Assembly (NCBI GenBank): GCA_958352885.1
Contig: CATWQI010000001.1
Span: forward strand, 124,001-188,000
Length of the DNA: 64,000 bases
Direction: 5' to 3'
Source: an uncultured Duncaniella sp.
GTDB lineage: Bacteria > Bacteroidota > Bacteroidia > Bacteroidales > Muribaculaceae
Below are positions 34,134-43,482 of this stretch, in pieces. The stretch's first letter is position 1, and each line of letters opens with the position of its first letter. Both the position numbers and the translations under genes were made by a program. The notes beneath the pieces are model-generated. The model worked only from the letters and a program-made list of their open reading frames with translations. It was not told where the DNA came from and made no database searches.

Positions 34134-36293
34134 ATGAAAGTCTATCAAACCAACGAAATTAAAAACATAGCCTTGCTTGGTAGCAAAGGCTCGGGTAAAA
34201 CCACACTCGCCGAAGCTATGCTTTTCGAGTGTGGAGTTATAAAACGCCGCGGTACCATAGAAGGCAAAAATACCGTAAGCGATTCGTTTCCCGTCGAGAA
34301 GGAATACGGCTATAGCGTATTCTCGACGGTTTTCTATGCCGAATTCCTAAATAAGAAGCTCAATGTGATAGACTGTCCCGGAGCTGACGACTTCGTTGGG
34401 AACGCTATCACCGCACTCAATGTCACCGACACCGGACTCATACTTATAAACTCTCAGTACGGTGTCGAAGTTGGCACACAGAACATATTCCGTACCACTC
34501 AGTCACTAAAAAAACCTGTAATATTTGCACTCAACCAGCTTGACGGTGAGAAAGCCGACTACGAGAATGTCATGGAGCAGATGCGCGAGCATTTTGGCAA
34601 CAAGATTGTAGCCATACAGTATCCACTCCAGTGCGGTCCCGGCTTCAACGCTATGATTGACGTGCTTCTCATGAAAAAATACTCATGGGGACCAGACGGA
34701 GGTACTCCGACCATTGAGGATATCCCCGCCGAGGAAATGGAAAGAGCCAAGGAACTCCACCAGGCTCTCGTAGAGGCAGCCGCTGAGAACGACGAGACTC
34801 TCATGGAAAAATTCTTTGACCAGGGCCACCTCTCCGAGGATGAGATGCGTGAAGGTATCCGCAAGGGACTCATTGACCGCTCAATCTACCCGGTGTTCTG
34901 CGTCAGCGCAGCTAAAGACATGGGCGTACGCCGAATGATGGAATTCCTCGGCAACGTCGTGCCATTCGTTGAGGATATGCCCGCTCCGGTTACTACTGAA
35001 GGTATTGAAGTTAAGCCGGATAGCAACGGACCACTTTCACTATACTTCTTCAAGACCACCGTCGAGCCACATATCGGTGAGGTAAGTTACTTCAAAGTTA
35101 TGTCAGGCACACTCACTCCCGGTGTTGACCTTGAGAATGTGACCCGTGGAACACGCGAACGTATCGCTCAGATTAACTGCGTGTGCGGAAGTATCAAAAC
35201 TCAAGTTGACAAACTCTGCGCCGGCGATATCGGTGCCACCGTGAAGCTCAAGGATGTCCGCACAGGCAACACTCTTGACGCCAAGGATTGCGAATATCGT
35301 TTTGACTTTATCCGTTACCCCGAACCTAAGTACCGTCGTGCCATCCGTCCCGTCACCGAGAGCGACTCCGAGAAACTCATGGGTATTCTCACCCGTATGC
35401 ACGAGGAGGACCCGACATGGGTAGTAGAACAGTCCAAAGAGCTCAAGCAGACCATCTTATCCGGTCAGGGAGAATTCCACCTTCGCACTCTCAAATGGCG
35501 TGTGGAAAACAACGACAAACTCCCCATCATCTTTGAGGAACCGCGTATACCCTACCGCGAAACAATCACCAAGGCTGCCCGTGCCGATTATCGACACAAG
35601 AAGCAGTCAGGCGGTGCTGGTCAGTTTGGTGAAGTACACCTCATCATCGAACCTTATACCGAAGGAATGCCTACGCCCGACACTTACAAGTTCGGCAATC
35701 AGGAGTTCAAGATGAGCGTACGAGACACACAGGAGATTCCGTTGGCTTGGGGTGGTAAACTCGTGGTACACAACTGTATTGTAGGTGGTGCCATCGATGC
35801 CCGTTTCATCCCTGCCATTGTCAAAGGTCTCATGGACCGCATGGAGCAGGGACCGCTCACCGGCAGCTACGCCCGTGATGTGCGTGTTTGTATCTATGAC
35901 GGTAAAATGCACCCTGTTGACTCAAACGAAATTTCATTCCGCCTCGCAGGTAGAAACGCATTCAGCGAAGCGTTCCGCAACGCCAATCCAAAGGTTCTTG
36001 AACCTGTCTACGATGTCGACGTGATGGTACCCGGCGATGTGATGGGCGATGTAATGAGCGACCTTCAGGGACGACGTGCTATAATCATGGGCATGTCAAG
36101 CGACAATGGTTTCGAGAAAATATCCGCCAAAGTTCCTTTGAAAGAAATGTCATCCTACTCTACCGCACTTTCATCAATCACCGGCGGACGCTCGTCGTTC
36201 ACAATGAAATTCGCTTCCTACGAGCTTGTACCTACTGATGTGCAGGATAAACTCCTCAAAGAATACTCAGAAAAAGCCCAGGCTGACGAATAA
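34134..36293 (+). CDS. fusA2: EF-G paralog (EF-G2 type) with altered GTPase centre
   Basis: 719 residues, full EF-G length with all domains. The G domain deviates: G1 is GSKGSGKT (16-23) instead of AHxDAGKT, G3 is DCPGADDF (80-87) where canonical EF-G has DTPGHVDF, so the catalytic His is Ala, and G4 is NQLD (134-137). Bacteroides has a second EF-G without GTPase activity that supports translocation during starvation and gut colonisation; this looks like the ortholog. Monocistronic with a downstream terminator. Confidence 0.85.
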   Translation: MKVYQTNEIKNIALLGSKGSGKTTLAEAMLFECGVIKRRGTIEGKNTVSDSFPVEKEYGYSVFSTVFYAEFLNKKLNVIDCPGADDFVGNAITALNVTDTGLILINSQYGVEVGTQNIFRTTQSLKKPVIFALNQLDGEKADYENVMEQMREHFGNKIVAIQYPLQCGPGFNAMIDVLLMKKYSWGPDGGTPTIEDIPAEEMERAKELHQALVEAAAENDETLMEKFFDQGHLSEDEMREGIRKGLIDRSIYPVFCVSAAKDMGVRRMMEFLGNVVPFVEDMPAPVTTEGIEVKPDSNGPLSLYFFKTTVEPHIGEVSYFKVMSGTLTPGVDLENVTRGTRERIAQINCVCGSIKTQVDKLCAGDIGATVKLKDVRTGNTLDAKDCEYRFDFIRYPEPKYRRAIRPVTESDSEKLMGILTRMHEEDPTWVVEQSKELKQTILSGQGEFHLRTLKWRVENNDKLPIIFEEPRIPYRETITKAARADYRHKKQSGGAGQFGEVHLIIEPYTEGMPTPDTYKFGNQEFKMSVRDTQEIPLAWGGKLVVHNCIVGGAIDARFIPAIVKGLMDRMEQGPLTGSYARDVRVCIYDGKMHPVDSNEISFRLAGRNAFSEAFRNANPKVLEPVYDVDVMVPGDVMGDVMSDLQGRRAIIMGMSSDNGFEKISAKVPLKEMSSYSTALSSITGGRSSFTMKFASYELVPTDVQDKLLKEYSEKAQADE

Positions 36294-36317
36294 CCTAACT
36301 ACGCTATATTACTTACA

Positions 36318-36348
36318 GGAGCCGATCCGTTCAATGCGGGTCGGCTCC
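36318..36348. terminator. Terminator between EF-G2 and the envelope operon
   Basis: GGAGCCGA (36318-36325) pairs with TCGGCTCC (36341-36348), with CC/GG extension inside. It lies between convergent units. Confidence 0.65.
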
Positions 36349-36462
36349 CGCTTTATAAACCCTTCAAATATGTCACATCCAAACAAAACCATATTTACGA
36401 CTCACGCCACGCCTTGCATCAGCTCTCATTTTCTGATATTCTCTATCTGTCATACGCACATT

Positions 36463-36933
36463 CTATTTTAGTACCTGACGGAAAAAGACAGCGTCAGGAT
36501 TATCTTCGATACAAGTAAGGAGATTATATTCAGACGGTATGTATATTGTATCGCCAATGGCAACAATCGGAGTCGGGACATTCAGATTACCGCTAAATTT
36601 CCATTCTCTTCCGTCACGGTTTCGGCGCAACCCTCTTGATGTTATCCACGGCCCGAATGAAGAGCGCAAAAACTCATAGTCTGATTCAAAACATATCATA
36701 TCGTCCAGTTCTACAACAACTGTATCTTCAATCGAGAAAGTTGTATGTTCCTCCCACCAGATTAGAGTGTCCTGAACCTCTTTTGGCAAGTCAGAGAACT
36801 TCACAGGCTCGCCGTCAGTATAGTCAATCCTGCGACTACACCCGACAAAGGCAATTAAGACCAGTGTCGCAAATATACCATGGAGTAAATGTTTTAGATT
36901 ATTCTTCATCTGAAATTTATCGGTTTGTTTCAT
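36463..36933 (-). CDS. Putative lipoprotein, last gene of the long envelope operon
   Basis: About 156 residues from ATG 36933, whose A is shared with the preceding stop (TGATGA). The N-terminus has a basic stretch, a hydrophobic segment and a lipobox VGCS. The mature part is acidic and beta-rich (DTIYIPSEYNLLTC). No family recognised. Likely tethered to the outer membrane. Confidence 0.65.
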   Translation of the reverse strand: MKQTDKFQMKNNLKHLLHGIFATLVLIAFVGCSRRIDYTDGEPVKFSDLPKEVQDTLIWWEEHTTFSIEDTVVVELDDMICFESDYEFLRSSFGPWITSRGLRRNRDGREWKFSGNLNVPTPIVAIGDTIYIPSEYNLLTCIEDNPDAVFFRQVLK

Positions 36934-37187
36934 CACTTGCCTCCTTTCCGCCAAATGGCTATAAATAGAAATAGAGTAATGACATAATTTGCAAACACAA
37001 GATAACCCATATCTTTTATAGCGAGCCGTGAGTAGGTTCGTATGATTTCAATAGCATCCTGAGTGTTTCCTCCAGGCTCAAAATAAATTGATGTTACGTA
37101 TTCTGGATAAAATATGCAACTGGCAATATTTAGAATTGCCAAAACTATTAACGCCATGATGCCTGTTATTTTCTGCCACTTTTTCAT
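36933..37187 (-). CDS. Two-pass membrane protein, 84 residues
   Basis: Membrane segments at about 8-27 (TGIMALIVLAILNIASCIFY) and 62-78 (LVFANYVITLFLFIAIW) with a polar extracytoplasmic loop between. It starts one base after the next upstream gene's stop. No family recognised. Confidence 0.6.
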   Translation of the reverse strand: MKKWQKITGIMALIVLAILNIASCIFYPEYVTSIYFEPGGNTQDAIEIIRTYSRLAIKDMGYLVFANYVITLFLFIAIWRKGGK

Positions 37188-37188
37188 A

Positions 37189-37521
37189 CTATCTTCCTAA
37201 TAATGAACTAATGACTAATTTAATGCTTAGTATTACATCGGCAATTCCTACAATTATCAGAGATACTGCAAACCATATTTGTGGTGAACCGACGGCTATC
37301 AACATACCCACATAAATCATATACGCTAACGCACAAATCATCAGCAAGATTCGAGATAATACACAAACCTTATGACTGCGATTATCATACAAACAATCGC
37401 AAATAATTACAAGTATGCCCGTAACGGAGATTGGAATCCAGACAAAAAAACCGAACACCAATAATATGATGCCTTGAAGAAACCACCAGAATTTGATGAT
37501 TGCATTAATCCATGTCCTCAT
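37189..37521 (-). CDS. Membrane protein, 110 residues
   Basis: Four hydrophobic stretches (about 9-24, 26-43, 53-74, 83-105). The start ATG overlaps the previous stop by 4 bases (37518-37521). No family recognised. Confidence 0.6.
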   Translation of the reverse strand: MRTWINAIIKFWWFLQGIILLVFGFFVWIPISVTGILVIICDCLYDNRSHKVCVLSRILLMICALAYMIYVGMLIAVGSPQIWFAVSLIIVGIADVILSIKLVISSLLGR

Positions 37522-37928
37522 TGGCTAACCCTCCTTTCCATATCATTGTTCCTGTCCATCCATCTGTAAATGATTGGGATCAATATTATTTGAGGAATGA
37601 AAGACACAATAAAATTCACACACACTGCCATAGGCCACCATGAGCCGAATGTGTCTGCAAACCATACTAATAAGACAAACATCATATTATAAAGAATCCA
37701 TGTCGTGACTACCGTAATCAATGTGTTCGTTTTACATAGCCTGTAAGCAAGCAGACCGCTCAAAGGATATAGAAGAACATTACAAACAAAATATGCAATA
37801 AGCAATAGCCACGGATGTCTGATAAATCCCGTTGCACTTTTCAAAACACAAATCATCAGGCATGGGAATATTGACAATATGATTCCGCATATCGCCAATA
37901 TCCGCAAGTATTTTTTTAGTCTATTCAT
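37518..37928 (-). CDS. Four-pass membrane protein, 136 residues
   Basis: Hydrophobic segments at about 9-28, 38-60, 70-90 and 98-122, basic N- and C-termini. Overlaps both neighbours by 4 bases. No family recognised. Confidence 0.6.
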   Translation of the reverse strand: MNRLKKYLRILAICGIILSIFPCLMICVLKSATGFIRHPWLLLIAYFVCNVLLYPLSGLLAYRLCKTNTLITVVTTWILYNMMFVLLVWFADTFGSWWPMAVCVNFIVSFIPQIILIPIIYRWMDRNNDMERRVSQ

Positions 37929-38821
37929 TTTCGCTGGCGTTTTAAGGTCAGAGGTTTATGGTTATACCACGCTTGTTTTGGCATAGTGAGGTTATCCCGA
38001 CTCTTTATGGCAAGGGTCATTCCTGTAAGATCCATGTAACCGGATGCTAGCAAGTCATCGATTTCATTGCCTGATTTCAGAACTATTCGGCTTTTTGATA
38101 TACTCCATGTCCCGGAATTGCGGATCTTCGGAGCTATCGCTCTTTTATCAAGGATTCTTTGTGTGAATACATATGTCGAATCGTTATTTAGGCGAAGTGT
38201 ATAACTCTGCTTGCCATGTTTGGCAAAATAAACTCCGGCAAGATCATCCACTCTATAATAAGGCAACCCAGTTGTTATCACCACAAACGGAGTCCGCTGT
38301 TTATGGCAGGTAACACTAAGATCCTTTATTATATCCACACTCTTGACATCGTAATCCTGCAAATCAGGTATTTCACTCACTAAAATTCGACTAATACAGT
38401 CCACACCTCCCAACATTTCTCCGGCTGTCATTTTGACATGGCTTTTGTAAGGGATGCCATTCACAACAATCAACAAAGGTTCACGAAAGGAGGTCTGAAT
38501 TTTCACAACCCCGTTACAATTCACAAAGCCATAATCCACAGCCTCTATCGAATCCATGACACAGATACTTTCAATGTCGGATGGATAAACATAGCTCAAC
38601 GACTGTACCGCATAGACCATCGCGCTGTCGCTCCTCATCCGGTCAATCGAGTATGTGAATATGGAATCATGGAGAGCCACACCATCAACCACCCATAATA
38701 TTTTACGTGACATATCATTGCTCTCGGCAGTTCTTGTCGGAATCGCCGCAGCGCACAACAGTATTGATGTTGTCACCCACGCCAACCAAAGCATGATTCT
38801 GTATCGGAGAGAGGTTTTCAT
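37925..38821 (-). CDS. Exported protein with a TonB-plug-like segment
   Basis: 298 residues with an N-terminal membrane or signal segment (8-27). Two stretches read like the plug of SusC-type transporters: ILWVVDGVALHDS, and YPSDIESICVMDSIEAVDYGFVNCNGVVKIQT, which parallels the DIESIEVLKD...YG...GVILIT motif. A second, degenerate IVVNGIPY...DYDVKSVDIIKD repeat follows. There is no barrel. It may bind a TonB-type partner or ligand in the periplasm (inference). Confidence 0.6.
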   Translation of the reverse strand: MKTSLRYRIMLWLAWVTTSILLCAAAIPTRTAESNDMSRKILWVVDGVALHDSIFTYSIDRMRSDSAMVYAVQSLSYVYPSDIESICVMDSIEAVDYGFVNCNGVVKIQTSFREPLLIVVNGIPYKSHVKMTAGEMLGGVDCISRILVSEIPDLQDYDVKSVDIIKDLSVTCHKQRTPFVVITTGLPYYRVDDLAGVYFAKHGKQSYTLRLNNDSTYVFTQRILDKRAIAPKIRNSGTWSISKSRIVLKSGNEIDDLLASGYMDLTGMTLAIKSRDNLTMPKQAWYNHKPLTLKRQRK

Positions 38822-39375
38822 ATCTTTGCTTTTGGAATTAGGGTTATTGATTCAAGTTTGGCAACATTGGGTGAAATCGGCTTAATTGTCAGACTTACAT
38901 CGTACTGTTCAGGAAGTAGCTTAACATTTGGGTAGTTGTTGAGATTGTAACTTCTCCAAAAAGGAGTTCCGTTATAACGGAAACACACCTCAACTATTCG
39001 ATGTGTTGAATATCCCTTTAGGGAAGTTATTAAGGTTGTTGGAACGATGGACTGCGCCTTTATATTCCAATAGCTAAAGACAGCAAGGAAAACTGAAAGT
39101 CCACCAATGGCAATAGATTTCAGATACTTTCCGTATTGGGATTTCCGCAAGAGAACAAAACAACCGATTGCAACAAGCCATACGGCAATCATCAGGAAAT
39201 CATATATCCGACTGGAGATAAGAAATCCTCTTGAAATCCATAACACTGCACCCATAAGCACTATAATCGCCCAAAGAGAATAGTCAACCGTCCGAGTACG
39301 AACAGCCTTATATATCTCCATACCAACGGCATAGACTATGATAGCAATGAATATGTATCTCAAAGCAACTTCCAT
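38818..39375 (-). CDS. Membrane protein with C-terminal extracytoplasmic domain, 185 residues
   Basis: Start at ATG 39375 (MEVALRYIFIAIIVYAVG). Four membrane segments (about 6-20, 32-50, 57-74, 86-102), then about 80 soluble residues ending in short beta-strands (SLTIKPISPN, LESITLIPKAKI). No family recognised. Overlaps the next gene by 4 bases. Confidence 0.55.
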   Translation of the reverse strand: MEVALRYIFIAIIVYAVGMEIYKAVRTRTVDYSLWAIIVLMGAVLWISRGFLISSRIYDFLMIAVWLVAIGCFVLLRKSQYGKYLKSIAIGGLSVFLAVFSYWNIKAQSIVPTTLITSLKGYSTHRIVEVCFRYNGTPFWRSYNLNNYPNVKLLPEQYDVSLTIKPISPNVAKLESITLIPKAKI

Positions 39376-39385
39376 GGTTATATCG

Positions 39386-39751
39386 TTATCGTTTATATCG
39401 TATGACTTCTGCAAGCCTTTCAAGGCCCCAATAAAGCAGCAACAGTATTAGCTGCGCAATAGGAAGTACAATTGTGAAGGCAAACCAAGCCCAGCCATCA
39501 TTATCTTCATGTGTCAATCTCAGACAGATTGAATAAACCGTATATAAGCTGAGTATTATCAAATTTACCAATGCGGCATTTGGATAAGTCATTTTGAATA
39601 ATGCCAAAACTATCATTATCGGTTGAGTGACTGCAAAAATGCATATCATGCCGAATGACTGACACCTCACTGCGACATCTATACAGGAGGCTAACAGCAG
39701 CAGTTCGGCAATTGCCCATGCTGTCCAAAATCGTTTATCAGTCAGTTTCAT
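39386..39751 (-). CDS. Membrane protein, 121 residues
   Basis: Start at ATG 39751 (MKLTDKRFWTAWAI), 7 bases after the stop of the DKNYY gene. Four hydrophobic segments (about 8-25, 35-53, 58-76, 91-111). No family recognised. Confidence 0.55.
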   Translation of the reverse strand: MKLTDKRFWTAWAIAELLLLASCIDVAVRCQSFGMICIFAVTQPIMIVLALFKMTYPNAALVNLIILSLYTVYSICLRLTHEDNDGWAWFAFTIVLPIAQLILLLLYWGLERLAEVIRYKR

Positions 39752-39758
39752 ATGACAT

Positions 39759-40796
39759 CTATTTTTTCTTTTTGACAAATGGATATGCCTCTCCCCAAGC
39801 TTTCTCTTTTATGGTATAGATATAGTCTTTATCTTCAAATGTCTCGTCATCTATCTGTTGGAACGTCGCAGCATCAATGTCATCAAGTAGCTTACGAACA
39901 TAGTACACATTCTCATTGTCAGTTGCTATATGACCGTGATAATAGAATCTGGCATTTTCTACATTCAATGAGTCTTTAAGGAAAGGCTTACCCCAAAGAA
40001 ACAACATGTTATTGATCCGGTATTTGCCTACACCAATCTCCTCAAATCGCTGCACATCTATGTCTTTGAGTATTATTGAATCATAGCAGATAATATTCCT
40101 GCCATTACGGAAATAATGATAACCGACCTCTATGGGTCTTTGTAAAGAATCAATACGGTGTAAATCCCACTTTCGGGTTACATCGTTGTATAGAGTTTTA
40201 TAAAGAAAATCTTTGTCTATGAACCAGTCCTCACCATAAATTTCAAAACTGTTTCTATCCACATCAATTCTCTGGTCGTAGTGATAAACGAAGTCCTTGT
40301 CGCGCATCCATTCATCTTGAAGTTCGTCAAGTCTGTAGATAAAATATTCGGCGGTTTCGACATCTATGCCGCTTTGTGAGGGTCTTATATAATCCTCATC
40401 GTTTGAAGAATCCCGTATATAGACTTTGTCCTTATCTACTGCAACGCCATACTGATTTATATGAAATGAGTTTACATCCGTGTTTCTAACTATCTTATCG
40501 TCATGCCATACGTGATTGGCATCTTTTGCCCATCCCTCGCCTAACACCTTAAAGGTTTGCTCATCCACATCATACAGATATCCCCAACTACCATGATTGA
40601 ACAATGCGGGCGCATTTTCGACAGAGATATAATATATCCCAAAGATGTTCTTGTAGTAAGTATAGTAATTGCTGTCAACCTTGCTTCCGCGCGGGATCGG
40701 AAATCCAAAAAACAAAAGCATACCAAAGTATAAGCCTATCAATGAGGCTATGACAATTACTATTTTAGACGATTTTCTTGAACCTTGTTTTTTCAT
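39759..40796 (-). CDS. Membrane-anchored DKNYY-repeat protein
   Basis: 345 residues. N-terminal anchor (VIVIASLIGLYFGMLLFFGF). The rest holds at least six short repeats of the DKNYY type (AKDANHVWHDDKI, DKDKVYIRD, DKDFVYHYDQRI, DKDFLYKTLYND, TDNENVYYV, DKDYIYTIK). Such repeats form beta-propeller-like or solenoid domains on bacterial surfaces. Role unknown. Overlaps the gene upstream by 4 bases. Confidence 0.7.
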   Translation of the reverse strand: MKKQGSRKSSKIVIVIASLIGLYFGMLLFFGFPIPRGSKVDSNYYTYYKNIFGIYYISVENAPALFNHGSWGYLYDVDEQTFKVLGEGWAKDANHVWHDDKIVRNTDVNSFHINQYGVAVDKDKVYIRDSSNDEDYIRPSQSGIDVETAEYFIYRLDELQDEWMRDKDFVYHYDQRIDVDRNSFEIYGEDWFIDKDFLYKTLYNDVTRKWDLHRIDSLQRPIEVGYHYFRNGRNIICYDSIILKDIDVQRFEEIGVGKYRINNMLFLWGKPFLKDSLNVENARFYYHGHIATDNENVYYVRKLLDDIDAATFQQIDDETFEDKDYIYTIKEKAWGEAYPFVKKKK

Positions 40797-41647
40797 TGCT
40801 CGCCTCCTTTCAGCTTTTCTATGAAAGTTCTGATTTCTTTTGGTGTGAGATTGCCGACAGAATCCTTTGGATAAGACAATTTGATGATTCCGTTATTGAT
40901 AATAGTAACCCGCAGGCTGTCGCCATCAAGACGGTCAATATTATTATAAGTTATGGAATCCTCATAATGAATACTACAGGAATCATAATTTATTTCGGCG
41001 AAGTTGTCCGGGAAAACGAATGTCCCATGATAATAATCCCTGAACAAAGGTTGAGCTTGATATATGCTGTCAATCAACTCGGTTATATCGTCCGCATATT
41101 GATGATATTTGATGGAGTCAAGCGGCAAAACCCATGAAACCTGAGCACCTCCACTGTTTAACCCATAAAAACAGCCCCTCAGAGTATCGACTTTGAAACA
41201 GTCTATTTTACCATCGTCATAATAATTTATTCGAACAGATTTAGACATAGGGCGAATAAATAGGCCTTCTTTTTTACCTAAAGCATAGTGTGGTGCAGCC
41301 ATCATTAAGCCGTGTGTATGATACAGTACATAGTCTCCGTCCTCGGCATCTATATGATGTCTTCCGACATAAAAAAGCAATGGTAATACAAGAATTGCCG
41401 GTATAGCTGAAAGCCAGAAATCTATTCTTAGCCACCATTTCAGTAGTTTTGGTTTTTCAAGCCCACGGCTGAGAGGAAGAGCAAGCAATCCGAGAATATA
41501 GCCTCCAACCATCAGCCAGTTTACTAAATTCCATCGCCATATCAGGACATTATTAGTGACAGCAAGCATCATGTAGATAATTGGCAGGAGCGCGAGCTGC
41601 ACCCACACCAACCACAGAACTATCTTATATCGGAGAGAATCAGGCAT
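40793..41647 (-). CDS. Membrane protein with extracytoplasmic C-terminal domain, 284 residues
   Basis: Three or four membrane segments in the first 95 residues (about 9-29, 41-58, 75-92), then about 190 soluble residues with beta-strands and many Asp/Tyr (HYEDSITYNNIDRLDGDS). Its beginning (MPDSLRYKIVLWLVWVQLALL) resembles that of the 37925 gene (MKTSLRYRIMLWLAWVTTSILL), which hints at a shared ancestry of the N-terminal anchor. No family recognised. Confidence 0.6.
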   Translation of the reverse strand: MPDSLRYKIVLWLVWVQLALLPIIYMMLAVTNNVLIWRWNLVNWLMVGGYILGLLALPLSRGLEKPKLLKWWLRIDFWLSAIPAILVLPLLFYVGRHHIDAEDGDYVLYHTHGLMMAAPHYALGKKEGLFIRPMSKSVRINYYDDGKIDCFKVDTLRGCFYGLNSGGAQVSWVLPLDSIKYHQYADDITELIDSIYQAQPLFRDYYHGTFVFPDNFAEINYDSCSIHYEDSITYNNIDRLDGDSLRVTIINNGIIKLSYPKDSVGNLTPKEIRTFIEKLKGGEQ

Positions 41648-41657
41648 CGCGTTTCTT

Positions 41658-42548
41658 CTACTTTATAATGTCTATTGCGTAAGTGGTAACCAGACGCTCG
41701 GTGTCCGATTCCATCTTGACGGTCAGAATGCCGTGAGCTATTATTCCGCCACTGTACAGCAGCAGGCCTTCTACCTCTAAATTATCTTTCTTGCCACTGA
41801 TGCGTATGGAGTACATTCCATCGTCGGCACTTATGCCTGATTCCATATTGCTGTCTAACGGTGTAATCTCCATATCCAGTTCTTTCAGTCCGTGACACAT
41901 CTTCAGAAGGTCTCCGGTAACAATCATCGAGGTCGGGATTTTTCCCGACTTCAGCGGTATGCCTGTGAGATTGAAATAAGGCAAGTTCCCGAACTGCTGT
42001 TCGATAAGATGTGCAGGGGTGCAAATCATATCTACCGCACCGACAAGAAGCGGTCTTGTTTCATTTTCCCATTCTGCTCTGTTGCTTTCATCAACTTCCT
42101 GCTGCTTTGCAAACATATTGATGTAAGCTTCCGTAATACGCTCTCTTACCGCATTCATATTCAAAATCGAATCGGGCCGACAGTCTGCACCCAACTGGAT
42201 TTTCAATACAATCGCAGCGACAAAATCATTCAGTAGATCGGACTTGTCAAATGCTTTCAATGTTTCTCCGGCTTCCGGGTCCGAACATTCTACGCTGAAA
42301 TCCTCCAGTCTGTTGATTGTAGTGATTACAAATCCCTTGTCGTTCTTCCCATTAACAATAAGTGTGGGCAGTAGCTTTGTGGTCGAAACCAGCGAGTCTT
42401 TCCCATGATACATCACAAGGCTTGTAGTAGCCCGATATCCGATAGTATCGCCTACCGTAAACTGTGGCATAATGGTTATCTCCCTTGCTCCACACATAAA
42501 GCAGGTCATCAGCAGACATACATACAATGCTATTGTTCTCATACTCAT
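41658..42548 (-). CDS. Exported protein of unknown function, 296 residues
   Basis: Signal peptide (MSMRTIALYVCLLMTCFMCGA). The mature part is beta-rich (FTVGDTIGYRATTSLVMYHG, GLLLYSGGIIAHGILTVKME) with an acidic helix in the middle. It resembles DUF-type periplasmic beta-sandwich proteins of Bacteroidales but I cannot name a family. It starts 5 bases after the Cys-rich gene. Confidence 0.65.
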   Translation of the reverse strand: MSMRTIALYVCLLMTCFMCGAREITIMPQFTVGDTIGYRATTSLVMYHGKDSLVSTTKLLPTLIVNGKNDKGFVITTINRLEDFSVECSDPEAGETLKAFDKSDLLNDFVAAIVLKIQLGADCRPDSILNMNAVRERITEAYINMFAKQQEVDESNRAEWENETRPLLVGAVDMICTPAHLIEQQFGNLPYFNLTGIPLKSGKIPTSMIVTGDLLKMCHGLKELDMEITPLDSNMESGISADDGMYSIRISGKKDNLEVEGLLLYSGGIIAHGILTVKMESDTERLVTTYAIDIIK

Positions 42549-42553
42549 ATTTG

Positions 42554-43480
42554 TTAATTCTTTTTGTGTTTGAACTTGATGGTTTTCTTGGCGTTGCGTT
42601 TGGGATATTTGACCTTGATTGTTACTGGGGCGTCGTAACCCTCAGCTTCGATGCGGAGTGTGGCTTCTTTTAGTGGCTTACCGTCTTCGTCTTGCAACCC
42701 ATAGTCATAATCCCAATAAATTCGGCATGGGTGCTTCTCGTCAAAGTATTCCGGTGATAGTTCGTAATCTTCCTCTCCGTCTTCTTCAATCCAAATCCTC
42801 GAAATATCCAGTTTATCTCTTTCCATCAGATTGCCATACTCATCTGACACAATTAGATCGAGATAGTGATTCTCTTCTCTTTTGACTATAGGAATTTCTC
42901 CCAATAACACGGTCTTCATATCTAATGTAACTGTGATAGGTTTTCTGACATCAGTAACAACTGTTGTTTTGGACTTATATCCTACAAAAGAAACCTGTAT
43001 AGAATCACCTTCCTGAGCATCTATTTCAAACTTTCCATCTATGTCGGTTGATGTGCCTTTGCCGTTTGTCAGATTCAATACTGTTGCTCCAATCAATTCT
43101 TCGGATGCTATTGAATCGACTTTAGCCTCAAATTCATATCTGACATAGCCCTTGACCTTTACGGAATCGACACTTGTCGCGGTTATGCTGTCAATAGGCA
43201 CGATTTTAATATCGGTAGATGTTTGTGCCTCCGCGCTGATAGGCATTAGCATGGCGAGGGATGCCGCCGAGACACCGGCGATGGCTACGGCTTTCCCGGC
43301 GAGGGTGCGGGCGCGGAGCTGCTGCTCCAAGTAGCGCACCTCGGCTTCGCATTTGGGACATGTGCCGAGGCAGTCGCCCTTGTAACGACATTCCGACGTG
43401 GCGAACTCGATGCCGTTTGCCTCGGCAATCTGCCGACGTATCTCTTTCAATATCTTGCAGGTCTGCTTTCCTCGTGCCAT
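42554..43480 (-). CDS. Cys-rich N-terminal module fused to a membrane segment and carboxypeptidase-regulatory domain
   Basis: 308 residues. Residues 1-50 carry five cysteines (TCKILKEI, SECRYKGDCLGTCPKCE). A hydrophobic segment follows (AVAIAGVSAASLAMLMPISAEA, about 64-86), then an extracytoplasmic domain with the CarboxypepD_reg pattern (GATVLNLTNGKGTSTDIDGKF, then SFVGYK). The Cys-rich part would stay in the cytoplasm, next to the radical SAM enzyme encoded 2 bases upstream. A metal-binding or substrate role is inferred. Confidence 0.7.
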   Translation of the reverse strand: MARGKQTCKILKEIRRQIAEANGIEFATSECRYKGDCLGTCPKCEAEVRYLEQQLRARTLAGKAVAIAGVSAASLAMLMPISAEAQTSTDIKIVPIDSITATSVDSVKVKGYVRYEFEAKVDSIASEELIGATVLNLTNGKGTSTDIDGKFEIDAQEGDSIQVSFVGYKSKTTVVTDVRKPITVTLDMKTVLLGEIPIVKREENHYLDLIVSDEYGNLMERDKLDISRIWIEEDGEEDYELSPEYFDEKHPCRIYWDYDYGLQDEDGKPLKEATLRIEAEGYDAPVTIKVKYPKRNAKKTIKFKHKKN

Positions 43481-43482
43481 AG

